Source: Leptolyngbya sp. NIES-2104 (GTDB lineage: Bacteria; Cyanobacteriota; Cyanobacteriia; Leptolyngbyales; Leptolyngbyaceae). Taken from it: a stretch of DNA of 64,000 nucleotides. How positions within the stretch are numbered: position 1 is the stretch's first letter; each line of letters opens with the position of its first letter. The notes beneath the pieces were generated by a model, which saw nothing but the letters and a program-made list of their open reading frames with translations, was not told the DNA's origin and did not search any database. The stretch is from positions 159,564 through 223,563 of the forward strand of contig NZ_BBWW01000002.1 in the NCBI RefSeq assembly GCF_001485215.1, given 5' to 3'. Below, piece after piece: positions 26,801 to 33,630 of the stretch. The translations under genes and the position numbers were made by a program.

Positions 26801-28176
26801 GTAAGGGGTTTCGGCTGAAGTTGCCAAAGCGTGATAGCTGATTTGTGGGCTTGTTGAGCTTTAGCAAGATCTTGTTGGATTTGATTGCGTTCCACTTCGT
26901 CGGCAATAAACAAGACAGATTGCGCGCGATCGCTAGGCTTCAAACCAAGATAAGCATCGATTGCTGCTTGGGATGAATTACTAGATTCAATCACGCGATC
27001 GCATTCCAAAAGTTGAGCAAATCCGTTCAGAACATTACCTTTTGCGATCGCCTGAATCGCTGGAGCAACATCAATGACTTCAGAAGACTGCCGATCTGGG
27101 ATTGCCCAATACTGATTCCCCAGTGCAGTGAGTTTTCCGGTCTGCTGCCATTGTTGAAGTGTTTCCAGAAAATCTTCATAGCTAAAAGGCTGAACTCGAT
27201 CAAAGATTTGATGTTCTAATTCTGTCTGTGAAAAGAGCGATCGCGTTTGCGTACAAGTCGCGATCGCATTCATCACGATTGCATCGATCGGACTACTAAT
27301 TGTAGATTGCTCGGTTGGAGCAGGATGGCGAATCTCTAGCTGAAGTGCCGCGTTTTGAGCTTGCCACCATTCATTCAGCTCAGCAAAATCAATGTTCAAA
27401 GTCTTATAGGGACGAGTTGCAAGACACGCCCATTGCTTCATGGCAGGCGTTGCCGATTCTCCCACAAGCTGCAAAATCTGCTGACGACGCTTACTAAAAT
27501 GCTGAAGTTGCTCTGGTTCATATCCAACAAGCTCAAAATGCGAATCAGGACGTAGAACAATTTCATAACCAAGTTGACGAACCTGATCAGCAAGCGCATT
27601 CGTGTACATCGCACTGAGCAAACTGCGATCGCGGTAAATCCCTGTATTGTCGATCGTTCGCCATTCTCCATTCGCAATCTGAGTAAGATTCGCCACGACA
27701 CAATGCGTATGCAGGTGAGGATCGTGAGCGCGAGATGTGGTGTGTGGAAAAGTCGCAATGACTAAATTTTGAGTGGGTACGAGTTGCCGCTGTCCCTGCT
27801 CACAGAGTCGAGTGTAGGCGTATCGTTGTTCGATGATTTGTAGAGTTTGTGCGATCGCTTGAGCATGAGCAGCAATTAGCGCGTCTTGTTGATCCATCAA
27901 TGCTGCTAAACTGATCGATTTTGGAGCGTTGAATGTTAAATCAATTCCGGCTTGATGGTGAGCATGAATCTGTCGTCCTGGAAGAGATTCACCTGTGGGA
28001 GCAAGTCCAGAGAGAACATTTGAAAACGCGATCGCATCAACCGTTCCAGTGCATCCAAGCGCGATCGCGCCTTGTCCACACCACTGGCTCAGTTCTGCGA
28101 TACCAGATCCAGACTGATTATCCTGTGTGAAATAGTGAACGCTACGCTGAGGATGAGCGCGACCTAGAGAAAGCAT
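23878..28176 (-). CDS. MobF-type conjugative relaxase
   Basis: A 1432-residue relaxase that nicks the transfer origin and leads DNA into the coupling protein. The N-terminal TrwC/TraA domain is clear: a probable nucleophile Tyr at 15, GIDLTFNAPKSISLAALM at 77-94, and the three-His metal site HDPHLHTHCVVAN at 151-163. Residues ~370-640 look like a degenerate helicase domain; no GxxGxGKT P-loop is visible. Residues ~650-1230 are Ser/Ala/Thr-rich low complexity, and the alternative frame of this part encodes coiled coils. Residues ~1360-1410 carry the helical module shared with three small plasmid proteins. Two short palindromes lie inside the coding sequence near 24540 and 24586. Confidence 0.88.
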   Translation of the reverse strand: MLSLGRAHPQRSVHYFTQDNQSGSGIAELSQWCGQGAIALGCTGTVDAIAFSNVLSGLAPTGESLPGRQIHAHHQAGIDLTFNAPKSISLAALMDQQDALIAAHAQAIAQTLQIIEQRYAYTRLCEQGQRQLVPTQNLVIATFPHTTSRAHDPHLHTHCVVANLTQIANGEWRTIDNTGIYRDRSLLSAMYTNALADQVRQLGYEIVLRPDSHFELVGYEPEQLQHFSKRRQQILQLVGESATPAMKQWACLATRPYKTLNIDFAELNEWWQAQNAALQLEIRHPAPTEQSTISSPIDAIVMNAIATCTQTRSLFSQTELEHQIFDRVQPFSYEDFLETLQQWQQTGKLTALGNQYWAIPDRQSSEVIDVAPAIQAIAKGNVLNGFAQLLECDRVIESSNSSQAAIDAYLGLKPSDRAQSVLFIADEVERNQIQQDLAKAQQAHKSAITLWQLQPKPLTVPQALRLQSFQVNDVVVPRYHYPALGLSKGEFYTVVALHAKTFTLRDSSEAELTIAPRQFRKHLYRPSPMAIGLGDRLQWTTPHQYGSHFTIAAITDTTAAIRYSGGQIGQLDPNQSYFFQDARILTPSDTPPPDLKQLFVVDPVAISLTRWIQSLPALPDNLIIYSDRISALFADLRNASAKAHFYDSTPTLRSAKLGEFATDSQSAANRISELDSEHLHLAGNQSDCPATTSSRPNRVEEYARNLLEGIKRYSEQQVIEFVTQPLSRAITSLAAKLDETYRISGNQHRRTAALESAVRDTANLTNLVGQAIRTTEQLAATVIHATQPTSSVNAIASYDFKSFSSRTSTSAASAEPQFSNSNESARVRATSGSDSTKVDEFDFATPIRQNRETASSTAGETPSRAASANSTSIAAHLTQLLSQLQRWQETEAISTASIVLNPTLNRLSHCVNAAAIPMAQNQSALSSFLIHQQQFIVGIAQSLSHSHNLTIAVQSLLKNSHPIDHDRLPPRLSLTDRFTDLAHRAERAARRDRDLAHRFVQSARQLQSIGSESQRSSSNPRESNHSKQHSNRTTPKSIDYPTQPITPIARDLTRWHESVRDLFAQFPRRVEALHADETTEATRAELTGIAQQFTADGASQHSGLSGTIAAITATRSHFAASITDLAAGIHRSNASVTDYLANARSQLTAVLTNAHEYLGELARTIEYPYAIDHLADTLDRAVEERQRLSSEPIIFQSLEKSFLESTHPIFQSLENSTSMPVSVQSSDFSGIGWVTGRGSLNRVVLVETPQDAVAALHEVSALSQLDIARLEHSGRSLYLAMTDSVPKALQEWAAMPGRTTIAAGDQDFIRLVQKEIGRSQSLPVPDGFTWQKLLQMGHQNPAQLSRHYSQGLTGEPTAILLESAKRALRLGQPVELVQSMLMTAERVETMQPQQAEQYVQAIVDRACKSVSERQRSATQFIQRVESQRFLRS
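24531..24598. repeat. Two TTTTCCA-AACTT-TGGAAAA palindromes within the relaxase gene
   Basis: Palindromes at 24531-24553 (AATTTTCCAGACTTTGGAAAA) and 24576-24598 (TTTTTCCAAACTTTGGAAAA), 45 bases apart. Read in the relaxase frame they encode the repeated peptides IIFQSLEKSF and PIFQSLENST. Relatives of the same palindrome occur between genes at 57494-57534 and 57544-57568. They look like a small dispersed element that can sit in or between genes. Confidence 0.7.
24597..25283 (-). CDS. Alternative-frame coiled-coil ORF nested in the relaxase gene
   Basis: A 228-codon frame out of register with the relaxase on the same strand. It encodes a Leu/Gln-rich, heptad-like protein with an internal repeat (PDPTLQQALQILQQ and PDPNLQQSLQMLTN). 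It would be a long coiled coil. No ribosome-binding site is visible before the ATG, so expression is doubtful. It may be a real overprinted gene, the relic of an older gene now read in another frame, or a side effect of the relaxase's Ala/Ser/Thr-rich codons. Confidence 0.25.
   Translation of the reverse strand: MTDCPLDSASQTALLTLLTALNERQDAIATLLTALCNQQDSFNQSVQSLSDRLVTLENQTIQSNTAIEQHLNQLTTQLNPLPPSLATLHDGMNQCVTYSRSFLVELRRFTRTKRPKRPAQSLQESLNNLRRMVQANTQAYLELLQQLQQPDPTLQQALQILQQAFTDQTHQLQTILQTPDPNLQQSLQMLTNTLENLHEQLNTHTQSITSLTHSIEQWKNVNDSPPNQ
25545..25799 (-). CDS. Second alternative-frame coiled-coil ORF nested in the relaxase gene
   Basis: An 84-codon frame in the same register as the nested ORF at 24597. 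It is again Leu/Gln-rich with heptads (LEHQLQQLQQSLNSLTQ). The start could be the ATG at 25799 or 25784; neither has a visible ribosome-binding site. It begins directly after the stop codon of the third nested ORF. Confidence 0.2.
   Translation of the reverse strand: MRSRPMTSNLSHLEHQLQQLQQSLNSLTQTNQREFAQLRDLIQQKSMSSTSQLPSAKTVKLLLQQQEKRLQERLQQIQRQSPLI
25800..26240 (-). CDS. Third alternative-frame coiled-coil ORF nested in the relaxase gene
   Basis: A 146-codon frame from the ATG at 26240, same register as the other two nested ORFs. It encodes a Gln/Leu-rich helical protein (LPQILSQQQTEFQNLTQSIY, LVEQLQALQQSLTRL). A weak AAAGG lies ten bases upstream of the ATG. It ends in TAA immediately before the next nested start. 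Confidence 0.25.
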   Translation of the reverse strand: MTQPLPSDLPSSVNLPQILSQQQTEFQNLTQSIYTWQETNLIALQQLRADQTELKNTLETFLKELSDILSSKSSNSSPNPLVEQLQALQQSLTRLTEYLEINTEGQQHLSQQFETLLISQTSLGKQLEQLNSLQQQLSTQLNPPPQ

Positions 28177-28747
28177 AAAGTCATTGGAATGCTAGGAGCC
28201 AAAGAACCGCACTTGGACTGAAGCGGCACAAAGGTAGAGAACATTGCTCAAAGATTTTGATCTGAGCAAATGATTCGTGACTGAAGAGCTGAATGATATT
28301 TGATCGTATGCTTGAAAGGTATATCTAGCAATAGTTTAGCTGTGCTTTTCTAAAATTTTGTGCATTAGGTGTGCAAGCGATCGAGTAGTGATTCGGAGCG
28401 AGTTGCTCTAAAGTGCGTTAAAGTGCGCCGATACTAGAGTGAAACATGCCTTCAATGAAAGAGATTGACGCTAAAGTGCTTCAAAGTGCGCGATTTCTCG
28501 TTTTTATGTAGAGTCGTAACAATGCCGACTTTCTAGCATCTGATGTTGGCAAAATGAGGAAGCAAGTAGCAATTGATGATAGCTCTGCTTCAAAGGACAA
28601 TCGCTCAAGCTTGTAGACGCAGATTTTGAGTTACTAGCTTGACCGTCAACTCATTTCTTCATCAGCATTGACCCATGTTTCACTCTGGCGAAACTTTCAT
28701 AGTGCATTGTGTCAGTGCTGAACTGTTGTTTAACGAATAACAAACCG
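28177..28747. promoter_or_regulatory. Non-coding region between relaxase and parM-like genes
   Basis: About 570 bases with no convincing gene on either strand. It lies between the divergently oriented relaxase and partition genes. It contains an iteron-like cluster (listed separately), an AT-rich stretch around 28320-28370 and several short inverted sequences. It is the best candidate in the window for a partition centromere, a transfer origin, or part of a replication origin. Confidence 0.6.
28408..28492 (+). repeat. Iteron-like cluster: two pairs of AAAGTGC
   Basis: Two 22-base composite repeats, CTAAAGTGCGTTAAAGTGCG at 28408 and CTAAAGTGCTTCAAAGTGCG at 28471. Each holds two AAAGTGC units ten bases apart (28410, 28420, 28473, 28483). 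The composites are 63 bases apart, six helical turns, so all four units face the same side of the DNA. Placed ~260 bases before the parM-like gene, this pattern suits a ParR-binding centromere/operator. Replication iterons are the alternative. Confidence 0.65.
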
Positions 28748-29845
28748 ATGATTCAAACCCTGATTGATCTGGGGCAGTCTTTGACCAAGGTTGTATTTAG
28801 CGATCGCGGTCGATTGGACTACCTCCTAATGAGTCCTGAAGTCACCAGTTCCTTGACTAAAGAACATTTACAGTTACTCCAGATGCACACTGCAACCGCT
28901 GCGCCTGAAAATGCAGCTTGGCTAGAAGTGGGCGATGAACTACGAGTGGTTGGTAGCGCGGCTGAGAATTTTGGCGGCGATACCGGAGCGGATGAACGAA
29001 AAGAGCGACGAGCCGTGTTGAAAACGCTGGCAGTGTTGGGCGCAATTCGAGAGAGATCGCAGCTACCCAGTCAGCTAACCGTTCAAGTTGGATTATTGCT
29101 TCCAATGACAGAATTTACGGACGCTTTAAAGGTTTGCACAAAGATTCAAGAAACTGCCGCAGATTTTTCTTTTCGGGGGCAAACTCTGAATTTATCGATG
29201 CCGCTTTGTAAACCTTATCCAGAGGGATTTGGATTGTTTCTAGGGCGACGCAGTGAACTGAGTTTGAGAAATATTGCTCCAGACTCGCGCACGTTTTTAG
29301 TCTTAATGTTGGGACATCGAAACGCCTCGATTTTGGTATTTCAGAATGGGCAACCTCAGCCAGGGAAATCTACCAGCAATGGACCTGGATTCAAAGAAGC
29401 GATCGAGAGTGGGGCTGCTGTGCAAGGCATCCTGGCAAGAGACTATGGAAAACTACTTAATGCTTTTGTGAGCCAAAATCCCAAGGTTGTCTTTGCTGGA
29501 GAAAGTCAAGTGCGAGATGTGAGTGAAGCTTTGAGAGTCGGACGGGCGACCTACTGGGGGCAACTCGAAAGCTTTCTGATCAATAACTTTGTTCGACATA
29601 TTGATTCAACTTGCGAAGTCATTATCGGTGGCGGTGCATCAGCCTTAGTCAAATCTGAGTTAATCCAATTTCTGACTCAGCTTGGAGTTGAGGAAGCTCG
29701 TCGGAGTTTTGGTGAAGGAGTACGGCGCGGAATTGCTGATCGCTTTGGACACGATAAGTTCGCCCTAGAAAACCCTTTAAGCATTCGGATGGTCGATGCC
29801 TTTGCTGCATTCCAACATTTCCAACGTCAGCAAGTTCCTGTCTAA
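28748..29845 (+). CDS. parM: ParM/Alp-like actin-family plasmid segregation ATPase
   Basis: A 365-residue actin-fold protein. The phosphate-1 loop is IDLGQSLTKVV at residues ~6-16. A second phosphate-binding strand lies at LVLMLGHRNASILVF near 196-210, and an adenosine loop EVIIGGGASALV near 307-318. This is the signature order of ParM/StbA-type proteins, which form filaments that push plasmid copies apart. The ATG at 28748 is chosen because the actin core begins there; the longer frame from 28709 adds an unrelated Cys-rich stretch. A candidate ParR gene follows, and iteron-like repeats lie upstream. Confidence 0.8.
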   Translation: MIQTLIDLGQSLTKVVFSDRGRLDYLLMSPEVTSSLTKEHLQLLQMHTATAAPENAAWLEVGDELRVVGSAAENFGGDTGADERKERRAVLKTLAVLGAIRERSQLPSQLTVQVGLLLPMTEFTDALKVCTKIQETAADFSFRGQTLNLSMPLCKPYPEGFGLFLGRRSELSLRNIAPDSRTFLVLMLGHRNASILVFQNGQPQPGKSTSNGPGFKEAIESGAAVQGILARDYGKLLNAFVSQNPKVVFAGESQVRDVSEALRVGRATYWGQLESFLINNFVRHIDSTCEVIIGGGASALVKSELIQFLTQLGVEEARRSFGEGVRRGIADRFGHDKFALENPLSIRMVDAFAAFQHFQRQQVPV

Positions 29846-29861
29846 TCTGAAACTCAGCAAA

Positions 29862-30302
29862 ATGACAACAGCACCCAAGGTTAGTAAAAGAAAAACAGTC
29901 TTGCGGCTCTCGGCGGTCGAAGACTCAGAGTGGGAATTGCTGTACCACTACATTCTCACCAGTTCTAAGTTGGGATCGCGGGAGCTAGTGAATCGATCGC
30001 TCCGATCGTTTTGGCTCCCCTTCGCTTACCGAGAGACAGAAAATTTTTCTGAAGCCGATCTCAAAGAAGTAGCACTCGACTGTTTAGCCCAGCTATATGC
30101 CCAGATGTTGCTCATCAGTGAGCGGTTTGAAGTTACGCCTCAATTTATGAATCAATCTCCTCACGCAGGAAGTGTGACAGCAACCGCGATTTCAAATCTT
30201 CCTGATAGTCAAGACGTACCGGAACCAGAAGCCCCGATTTTGAATTCACCTGAATTTTTTGACTATGATGACAGTGCGTTTATGAATATGTTGCGCTCAT
30301 AA
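29862..30302 (+). CDS. ParR-like partition adaptor candidate
   Basis: A 146-residue protein. The basic N-terminus (KVSKRKTVLRLSAVED) leads into a helical region (SRELVNRSLRSFWLPFAYRE) as in ribbon-helix-helix DNA-binding proteins. The C-terminus is acidic and ends in a short amphipathic stretch (FFDYDDSAFMNMLRS), as in ParR proteins that use their tail to contact ParM. It starts 16 bases after the parM-like gene. The call rests on this layout and position; sequence identity to known ParR cannot be judged by eye. Confidence 0.6.
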   Translation: MTTAPKVSKRKTVLRLSAVEDSEWELLYHYILTSSKLGSRELVNRSLRSFWLPFAYRETENFSEADLKEVALDCLAQLYAQMLLISERFEVTPQFMNQSPHAGSVTATAISNLPDSQDVPEPEAPILNSPEFFDYDDSAFMNMLRS

Positions 30303-30329
30303 TTGCGATCTCCTATTGGAGATAAAAAC

Positions 30330-30698
30330 ATGGCTGAATCGCGCTCTTCAATTGATGCAAGCGTGTACCGACTCGCTTATTTAGGTCTTGCTCGACAAGT
30401 GACAGGTCGAGCAGCACTTACAACTGAAGAATTGCATCACGAATATGGTGGTAAGCCAGATGCCCAAAAGCTCGATCAATCGATCGCACAGTTAGCCTTT
30501 CAACAAGGATTGACTAAACAACAGGTGTTTGATTTGTTGGCAGTTAGCCCACAGGTACAATATCGGGTTAAACAAGGACAACCGATCGATTTAATCAAAC
30601 GTTACGCAGCAAATGTAGTTGAGCAAACTCAGCCAAGAGCGACGCAAGGTGAACTCGCTCAACAACCAACATCTACCAAATTTCAGAATCGAGGTTGA
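30330..30698 (+). CDS. Small plasmid protein with the shared helical module
   Basis: A 122-residue protein starting at an ATG with GGAG eight bases upstream. Residues ~50-100 (LAFQQGLTKQQVFDLLAVSP ... YAANVVEQTQ) align with the module at the C-termini of the relaxase and of the proteins encoded at 14936 and 15840. It follows the partition genes closely and is probably co-transcribed. The function is unknown; a general plasmid DNA-handling role is inferred. Confidence 0.7.
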   Translation: MAESRSSIDASVYRLAYLGLARQVTGRAALTTEELHHEYGGKPDAQKLDQSIAQLAFQQGLTKQQVFDLLAVSPQVQYRVKQGQPIDLIKRYAANVVEQTQPRATQGELAQQPTSTKFQNRG

Positions 30699-30736
30699 AG
30701 GCTTTGTTCACTCTCAGGAAATAAGGAATAGTCGGG

Positions 30737-31453
30737 TCAGATGGTGCGGAGGATCTCGGAGATGTGTTCAGTCACGAGATCGGGGCGGGACAGAAACGGG
30801 TGATGACTGGTCGGCAGGTCGATCGTTCTAGTAGCGCGGGCGGCGTGGAAGCGCTGCAAATCAACCGATGTGCTGCGATCGTCCATGCAGACGAGGTAGG
30901 TTGAGGGGCGACCTCGCCACGCTGCACGAGTCGTTGGTGTGCCAAATGCGCTGACCGATTGCGAGGTCACCCGTTCCCAAGCACCGTTCCGGATCGTCTC
31001 ATCGGTGAGATCCTGCCAGAAGCGATCGCCGCACGATGCGGCAGTGTAGCCGAAGAGACTAATCGTGCCATCGTCGTTCGGAGCTATCGCAACGGGGTCG
31101 TGTTCGCCGCTCATGATCTCGACCTGTGACTGTCCGATGTCAGGAAGGTAGGAGGTGATGTACAACAGATGGCGGACAGCCGGATGATCAGCACCCTCGG
31201 CGATGACAGTGCCGCCATAAGAGTGACCGACGACGATGGCGGCATTAGTCTGGTCGAGTGCCTCTGCCAACGCTTGAGCATCCTCGATCAGTCCTGCGAA
31301 ACCGGGAACGGAGCCAGTTCCTTCCCCACATGACGGCAACTCGATCGCTCGACTCCTTACGCCGATGCGGTCATGCACCTGCTGGGCGACCTGCTGCCAC
31401 CACCACCCGCCATCGCGCACTAGCGCACCGTGTACGAACAGAATCTCCACCAT
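30737..31453 (-). CDS. Alpha/beta hydrolase
   Basis: A 238-residue alpha/beta-hydrolase. The start is ILFVHGALVRDGGWWWQQV with the oxyanion HG, the nucleophile elbow is GHSYGG, and the C-terminal catalytic His is in TSHHPFLSRPD. Such proteins hydrolyse esters or similar bonds; salicylate esterase-like members share the HGA...GHSYGG layout. The substrate cannot be predicted. GC content is a little higher than in neighbouring plasmid genes, consistent with acquisition from elsewhere. Confidence 0.88.
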   Translation of the reverse strand: MVEILFVHGALVRDGGWWWQQVAQQVHDRIGVRSRAIELPSCGEGTGSVPGFAGLIEDAQALAEALDQTNAAIVVGHSYGGTVIAEGADHPAVRHLLYITSYLPDIGQSQVEIMSGEHDPVAIAPNDDGTISLFGYTAASCGDRFWQDLTDETIRNGAWERVTSQSVSAFGTPTTRAAWRGRPSTYLVCMDDRSTSVDLQRFHAARATRTIDLPTSHHPFLSRPDLVTEHISEILRTI

Positions 31454-31540
31454 ATCGAATCCTCCTCAGTTTTTATTCAATCAACTTCTCCAGTGAGTGG
31501 AGCGTTTGTTGTTCTTGGACGTTAAATTGCAATTGCCATA

Positions 31541-32176
31541 CTATGCCACCATCAGTTCAGACTGAGCTTGCAGCGTTGAGCGATGTGCTTGACGAAGCTC
31601 CCAAGAATCAATCACCTGATCAATCAAACCGTACTCCACGGCTTCTTGTGCTGACATATAAAAATCTCGCTCAGTATCTTCCTCAATCCGCAAGAGCGAT
31701 TGCCCAGTGTAGTTCGCCATGCGCTGATTGATCTGCTGCTTGATGTAGAGAATTTCTTTCGCCTGAATCTCAATATCCACAGCTTGTCCCTGTGCCCCGC
31801 CCGACGGTTGGTGGATCATAATTCGGGAACTGGGCAAACTGCTCCGCTTGCCTTTCGCACCCGCACCGAGCAGAAACGCACCCATACTTGCAGCAAAACC
31901 ATAGCAAATCGTGCAGACATCAGGACGAATGTGATTCATCGTGTCATAGATGCCTAATCCATCATATATAGAACCACCCGGAGAATTGATGTAGAGATAG
32001 ATATCTTTGTCCGGGTCTTCGGCTTCGAGAAACAACAGTTGTGCGACAATGCGGTTTGCCATTTCGGGCATGACGGGTTCTGCCAAAAAAATAATTCGCT
32101 CTCGCAGTAACCGAGAGTAAAGGTCAAAGGCACGATCGCCTTGACCCGATGGTTCAATCACAGTCGGAATCATCAT
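31541..32176 (-). CDS. clpP: ATP-dependent Clp protease proteolytic subunit
   Basis: A 211-residue ClpP serine protease. The catalytic triad is visible: S97 in [10 protein letters not shown]122 in [14 protein letters not shown] and D171 in [11 protein letters not shown]. The [18 protein letters not shown] stretch is complete. The length is normal. The cell also needs a Clp/Hsp100 ATPase for function, and none is seen in this window, so a plasmid copy would rely on host ClpX/ClpC. The start may be the first or second Met (32176 or 32173). Confidence 0.95.
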   Translation of the reverse strand: MMIPTVIEPSGQGDRAFDLYSRLLRERIIFLAEPVMPEMANRIVAQLLFLEAEDPDKDIYLYINSPGGSIYDGLGIYDTMNHIRPDVCTICYGFAASMGAFLLGAGAKGKRSSLPSSRIMIHQPSGGAQGQAVDIEIQAKEILYIKQQINQRMANYTGQSLLRIEEDTERDFYMSAQEAVEYGLIDQVIDSWELRQAHRSTLQAQSELMVA

Positions 32177-32227
32177 GTGAGTTCCCCTAAGATGAAGTGG
32201 ATAGTTGAGGAAATTTGTTCTTGCCCT

Positions 32228-32650
32228 TCAAGCGATCCATGCGATCGCTGATTCGAGTTCCAGTAGGCGCTTGAGGTCAGACAGGCGCATTGTCCATCTG
32301 TCGCTGTTGCTGAGGTAGCTTTGGGCTTCCAGTCGATCGTGGATCACGGTCAGTTTCACCTGATATTCAGATGGCTCTAGTAAGAAGCGCACACGCGATG
32401 GCTGTGTGTGATCAAAAAACTGAAAGGTATAGGAAAGTTGATGCGGTGGTTCAGACTGCAAGACTTCACCAACAGTTTGCAATTCACCTGCTAAGTTGAC
32501 TTTCTCTACAGGCGAACCGACTTGCCAATCTGACTGTAGTTGTCCTTCTTCCCAATAGTGTTGAACGAAGGATTCGCTCGTGATGGCTTCCCAGAGTTGT
32601 TCGATCGTCGTGGCAATGTAGGTTACGTAAACAAAGGTCGGTTTACTCAT
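32228..32650 (-). CDS. SRPBCC (AHSA1-like) protein
   Basis: A 140-residue START/SRPBCC-fold protein of the AHSA1 type: YVTYIATTIEQLWEAITSESFVQHYWEEG, a WQVGSP turn, and a helical C-terminus with RWTMRLSDLKRLLE. It overlaps the upstream ArsR-type regulator by eight bases. This pairing of an ArsR regulator with an AHSA1-like protein is common in bacteria; the ligand is unknown. Confidence 0.85.
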   Translation of the reverse strand: MSKPTFVYVTYIATTIEQLWEAITSESFVQHYWEEGQLQSDWQVGSPVEKVNLAGELQTVGEVLQSEPPHQLSYTFQFFDHTQPSRVRFLLEPSEYQVKLTVIHDRLEAQSYLSNSDRWTMRLSDLKRLLELESAIAWIA

Positions 32651-32972
32651 GGTCAGTCTCCTGAGAGGTTCCTTCGAGGGTGCGCTTGAGTTGACTCAAA
32701 GCATCGAGTTGATGACGATCGTACTTGCTGAGCCAGCGATCGTAGATCTCTTGAATCGGGACGGGATTGAGGTAATGTAACTTTTCCCGCCCCTGCCAGA
32801 CGGTGACAACAAGATGGGCAGTCTCTAGCACCGCAAGATGTTTACTGACCGCTTGCCGCGTCATGGCAAGATGTTCGCAAAGTTCTCCTAACGTTTGTCC
32901 ATTGTGGCTATACAACTGGTCGAGCAATTCTCTCCGACTGGGATCGGAGAGGGCTTTAAACACGGCATCCAT
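32643..32972 (-). CDS. ArsR-family transcriptional regulator
   Basis: A 109-residue winged-helix repressor: VFKALSDPSRRELLDQLY, then the recognition helix region LCEHLAMTRQAVSKHLAVLE and the wing VTVWQGREKLHYLNP. No metal-binding CxC motif is present, so it is of the SRPBCC-associated, non-metal type. It probably controls itself and the SRPBCC gene. Upstream lies the remnant of an acetyltransferase gene on the other strand. Confidence 0.88.
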   Translation of the reverse strand: MDAVFKALSDPSRRELLDQLYSHNGQTLGELCEHLAMTRQAVSKHLAVLETAHLVVTVWQGREKLHYLNPVPIQEIYDRWLSKYDRHQLDALSQLKRTLEGTSQETDHE

Positions 32973-33001
32973 ATCTCTCTATTATGCAACTATTTGGTTG
33001 C

Positions 33002-33109
33002 GTGTCAAGCGATCGCTTCTATGAGCGCATGGGCTTTATCGAGCCTCGAAGATTCGGCGACTGTTTTGTGTATCGTCTGAACCGAGAAGGTTGGCACTTT
33101 AACAAATGA
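33002..33109 (+). pseudogene. C-terminal remnant of a GNAT acetyltransferase
   Basis: This short frame encodes SDRFYERMGFIEPRRFGDCF plus about ten more residues (ending GWHFNK) before TGA at 33107. FYERMGF is the typical GNAT C-terminal motif (FYxRxGF). The preceding acetyl-CoA-binding part is missing, although an in-frame ATG at 32984 would give a 41-residue peptide. It is best read as a broken gene tail next to the ArsR promoter. Confidence 0.6.
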
Positions 33110-33177
33110 TGAATCTCGATCAGATTTGGCGATCGCTAGTGTTCTAATCAACATAAACGAAGGCAAAAGGAGTTCTG

Positions 33178-33600
33178 ATGTCGAAATCATTCCGTTCTAT
33201 TACTTTAATTGCCGTTGCGATATTAACAGTTTTCATTGCTGCAACATTGACTCCAGCATTGACTGCTCCATCTGCTCAAATGGCTCCTGCGGGTTCAGTG
33301 GCTCGGATGTGGCATGGTCGCCTTCCAGTCGCAAAAGCTGAGGAGTACACAACCTACATCACGGAAGCTGGATTGAATAAAATTCGTAAGATCAATGGCA
33401 ATCTCGGTCTGCAAATGTTTCGGCGCACCGAGAACGATATTGCAGAGTTTTATGTCATCTCTTACTGGAAATCTCGCGATGCGATTCGCAACTTTGCCGG
33501 GAATGACATTGAGAAAGCAAGCTTTCTGCCAAGGGATCGTGAGTATTTAATCGATCCTGAACTGCGCGTCAAGCACTTTGATGTCGTTGTAGATAAATAG
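33178..33600 (+). CDS. Exported ABM-like small protein
   Basis: A 140-residue protein with a signal peptide (residues ~8-30, VAILTVFIAATLTPALTAPS). The mature part looks like the ferredoxin-like antibiotic biosynthesis monooxygenase (ABM) fold: RMWHGRLPVAKAEEYTTYI, LGLQMFRRTENDIAEFYVIS, then YWKSRDAIRNFAG. ABM-like proteins are usually cytoplasmic, so an exported version is slightly unusual. The enzymatic activity is unknown. Confidence 0.7.
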   Translation: MSKSFRSITLIAVAILTVFIAATLTPALTAPSAQMAPAGSVARMWHGRLPVAKAEEYTTYITEAGLNKIRKINGNLGLQMFRRTENDIAEFYVISYWKSRDAIRNFAGNDIEKASFLPRDREYLIDPELRVKHFDVVVDK

Positions 33601-33630
33601 CGATTGAACGAATTGGAAGAAGACAACGGT

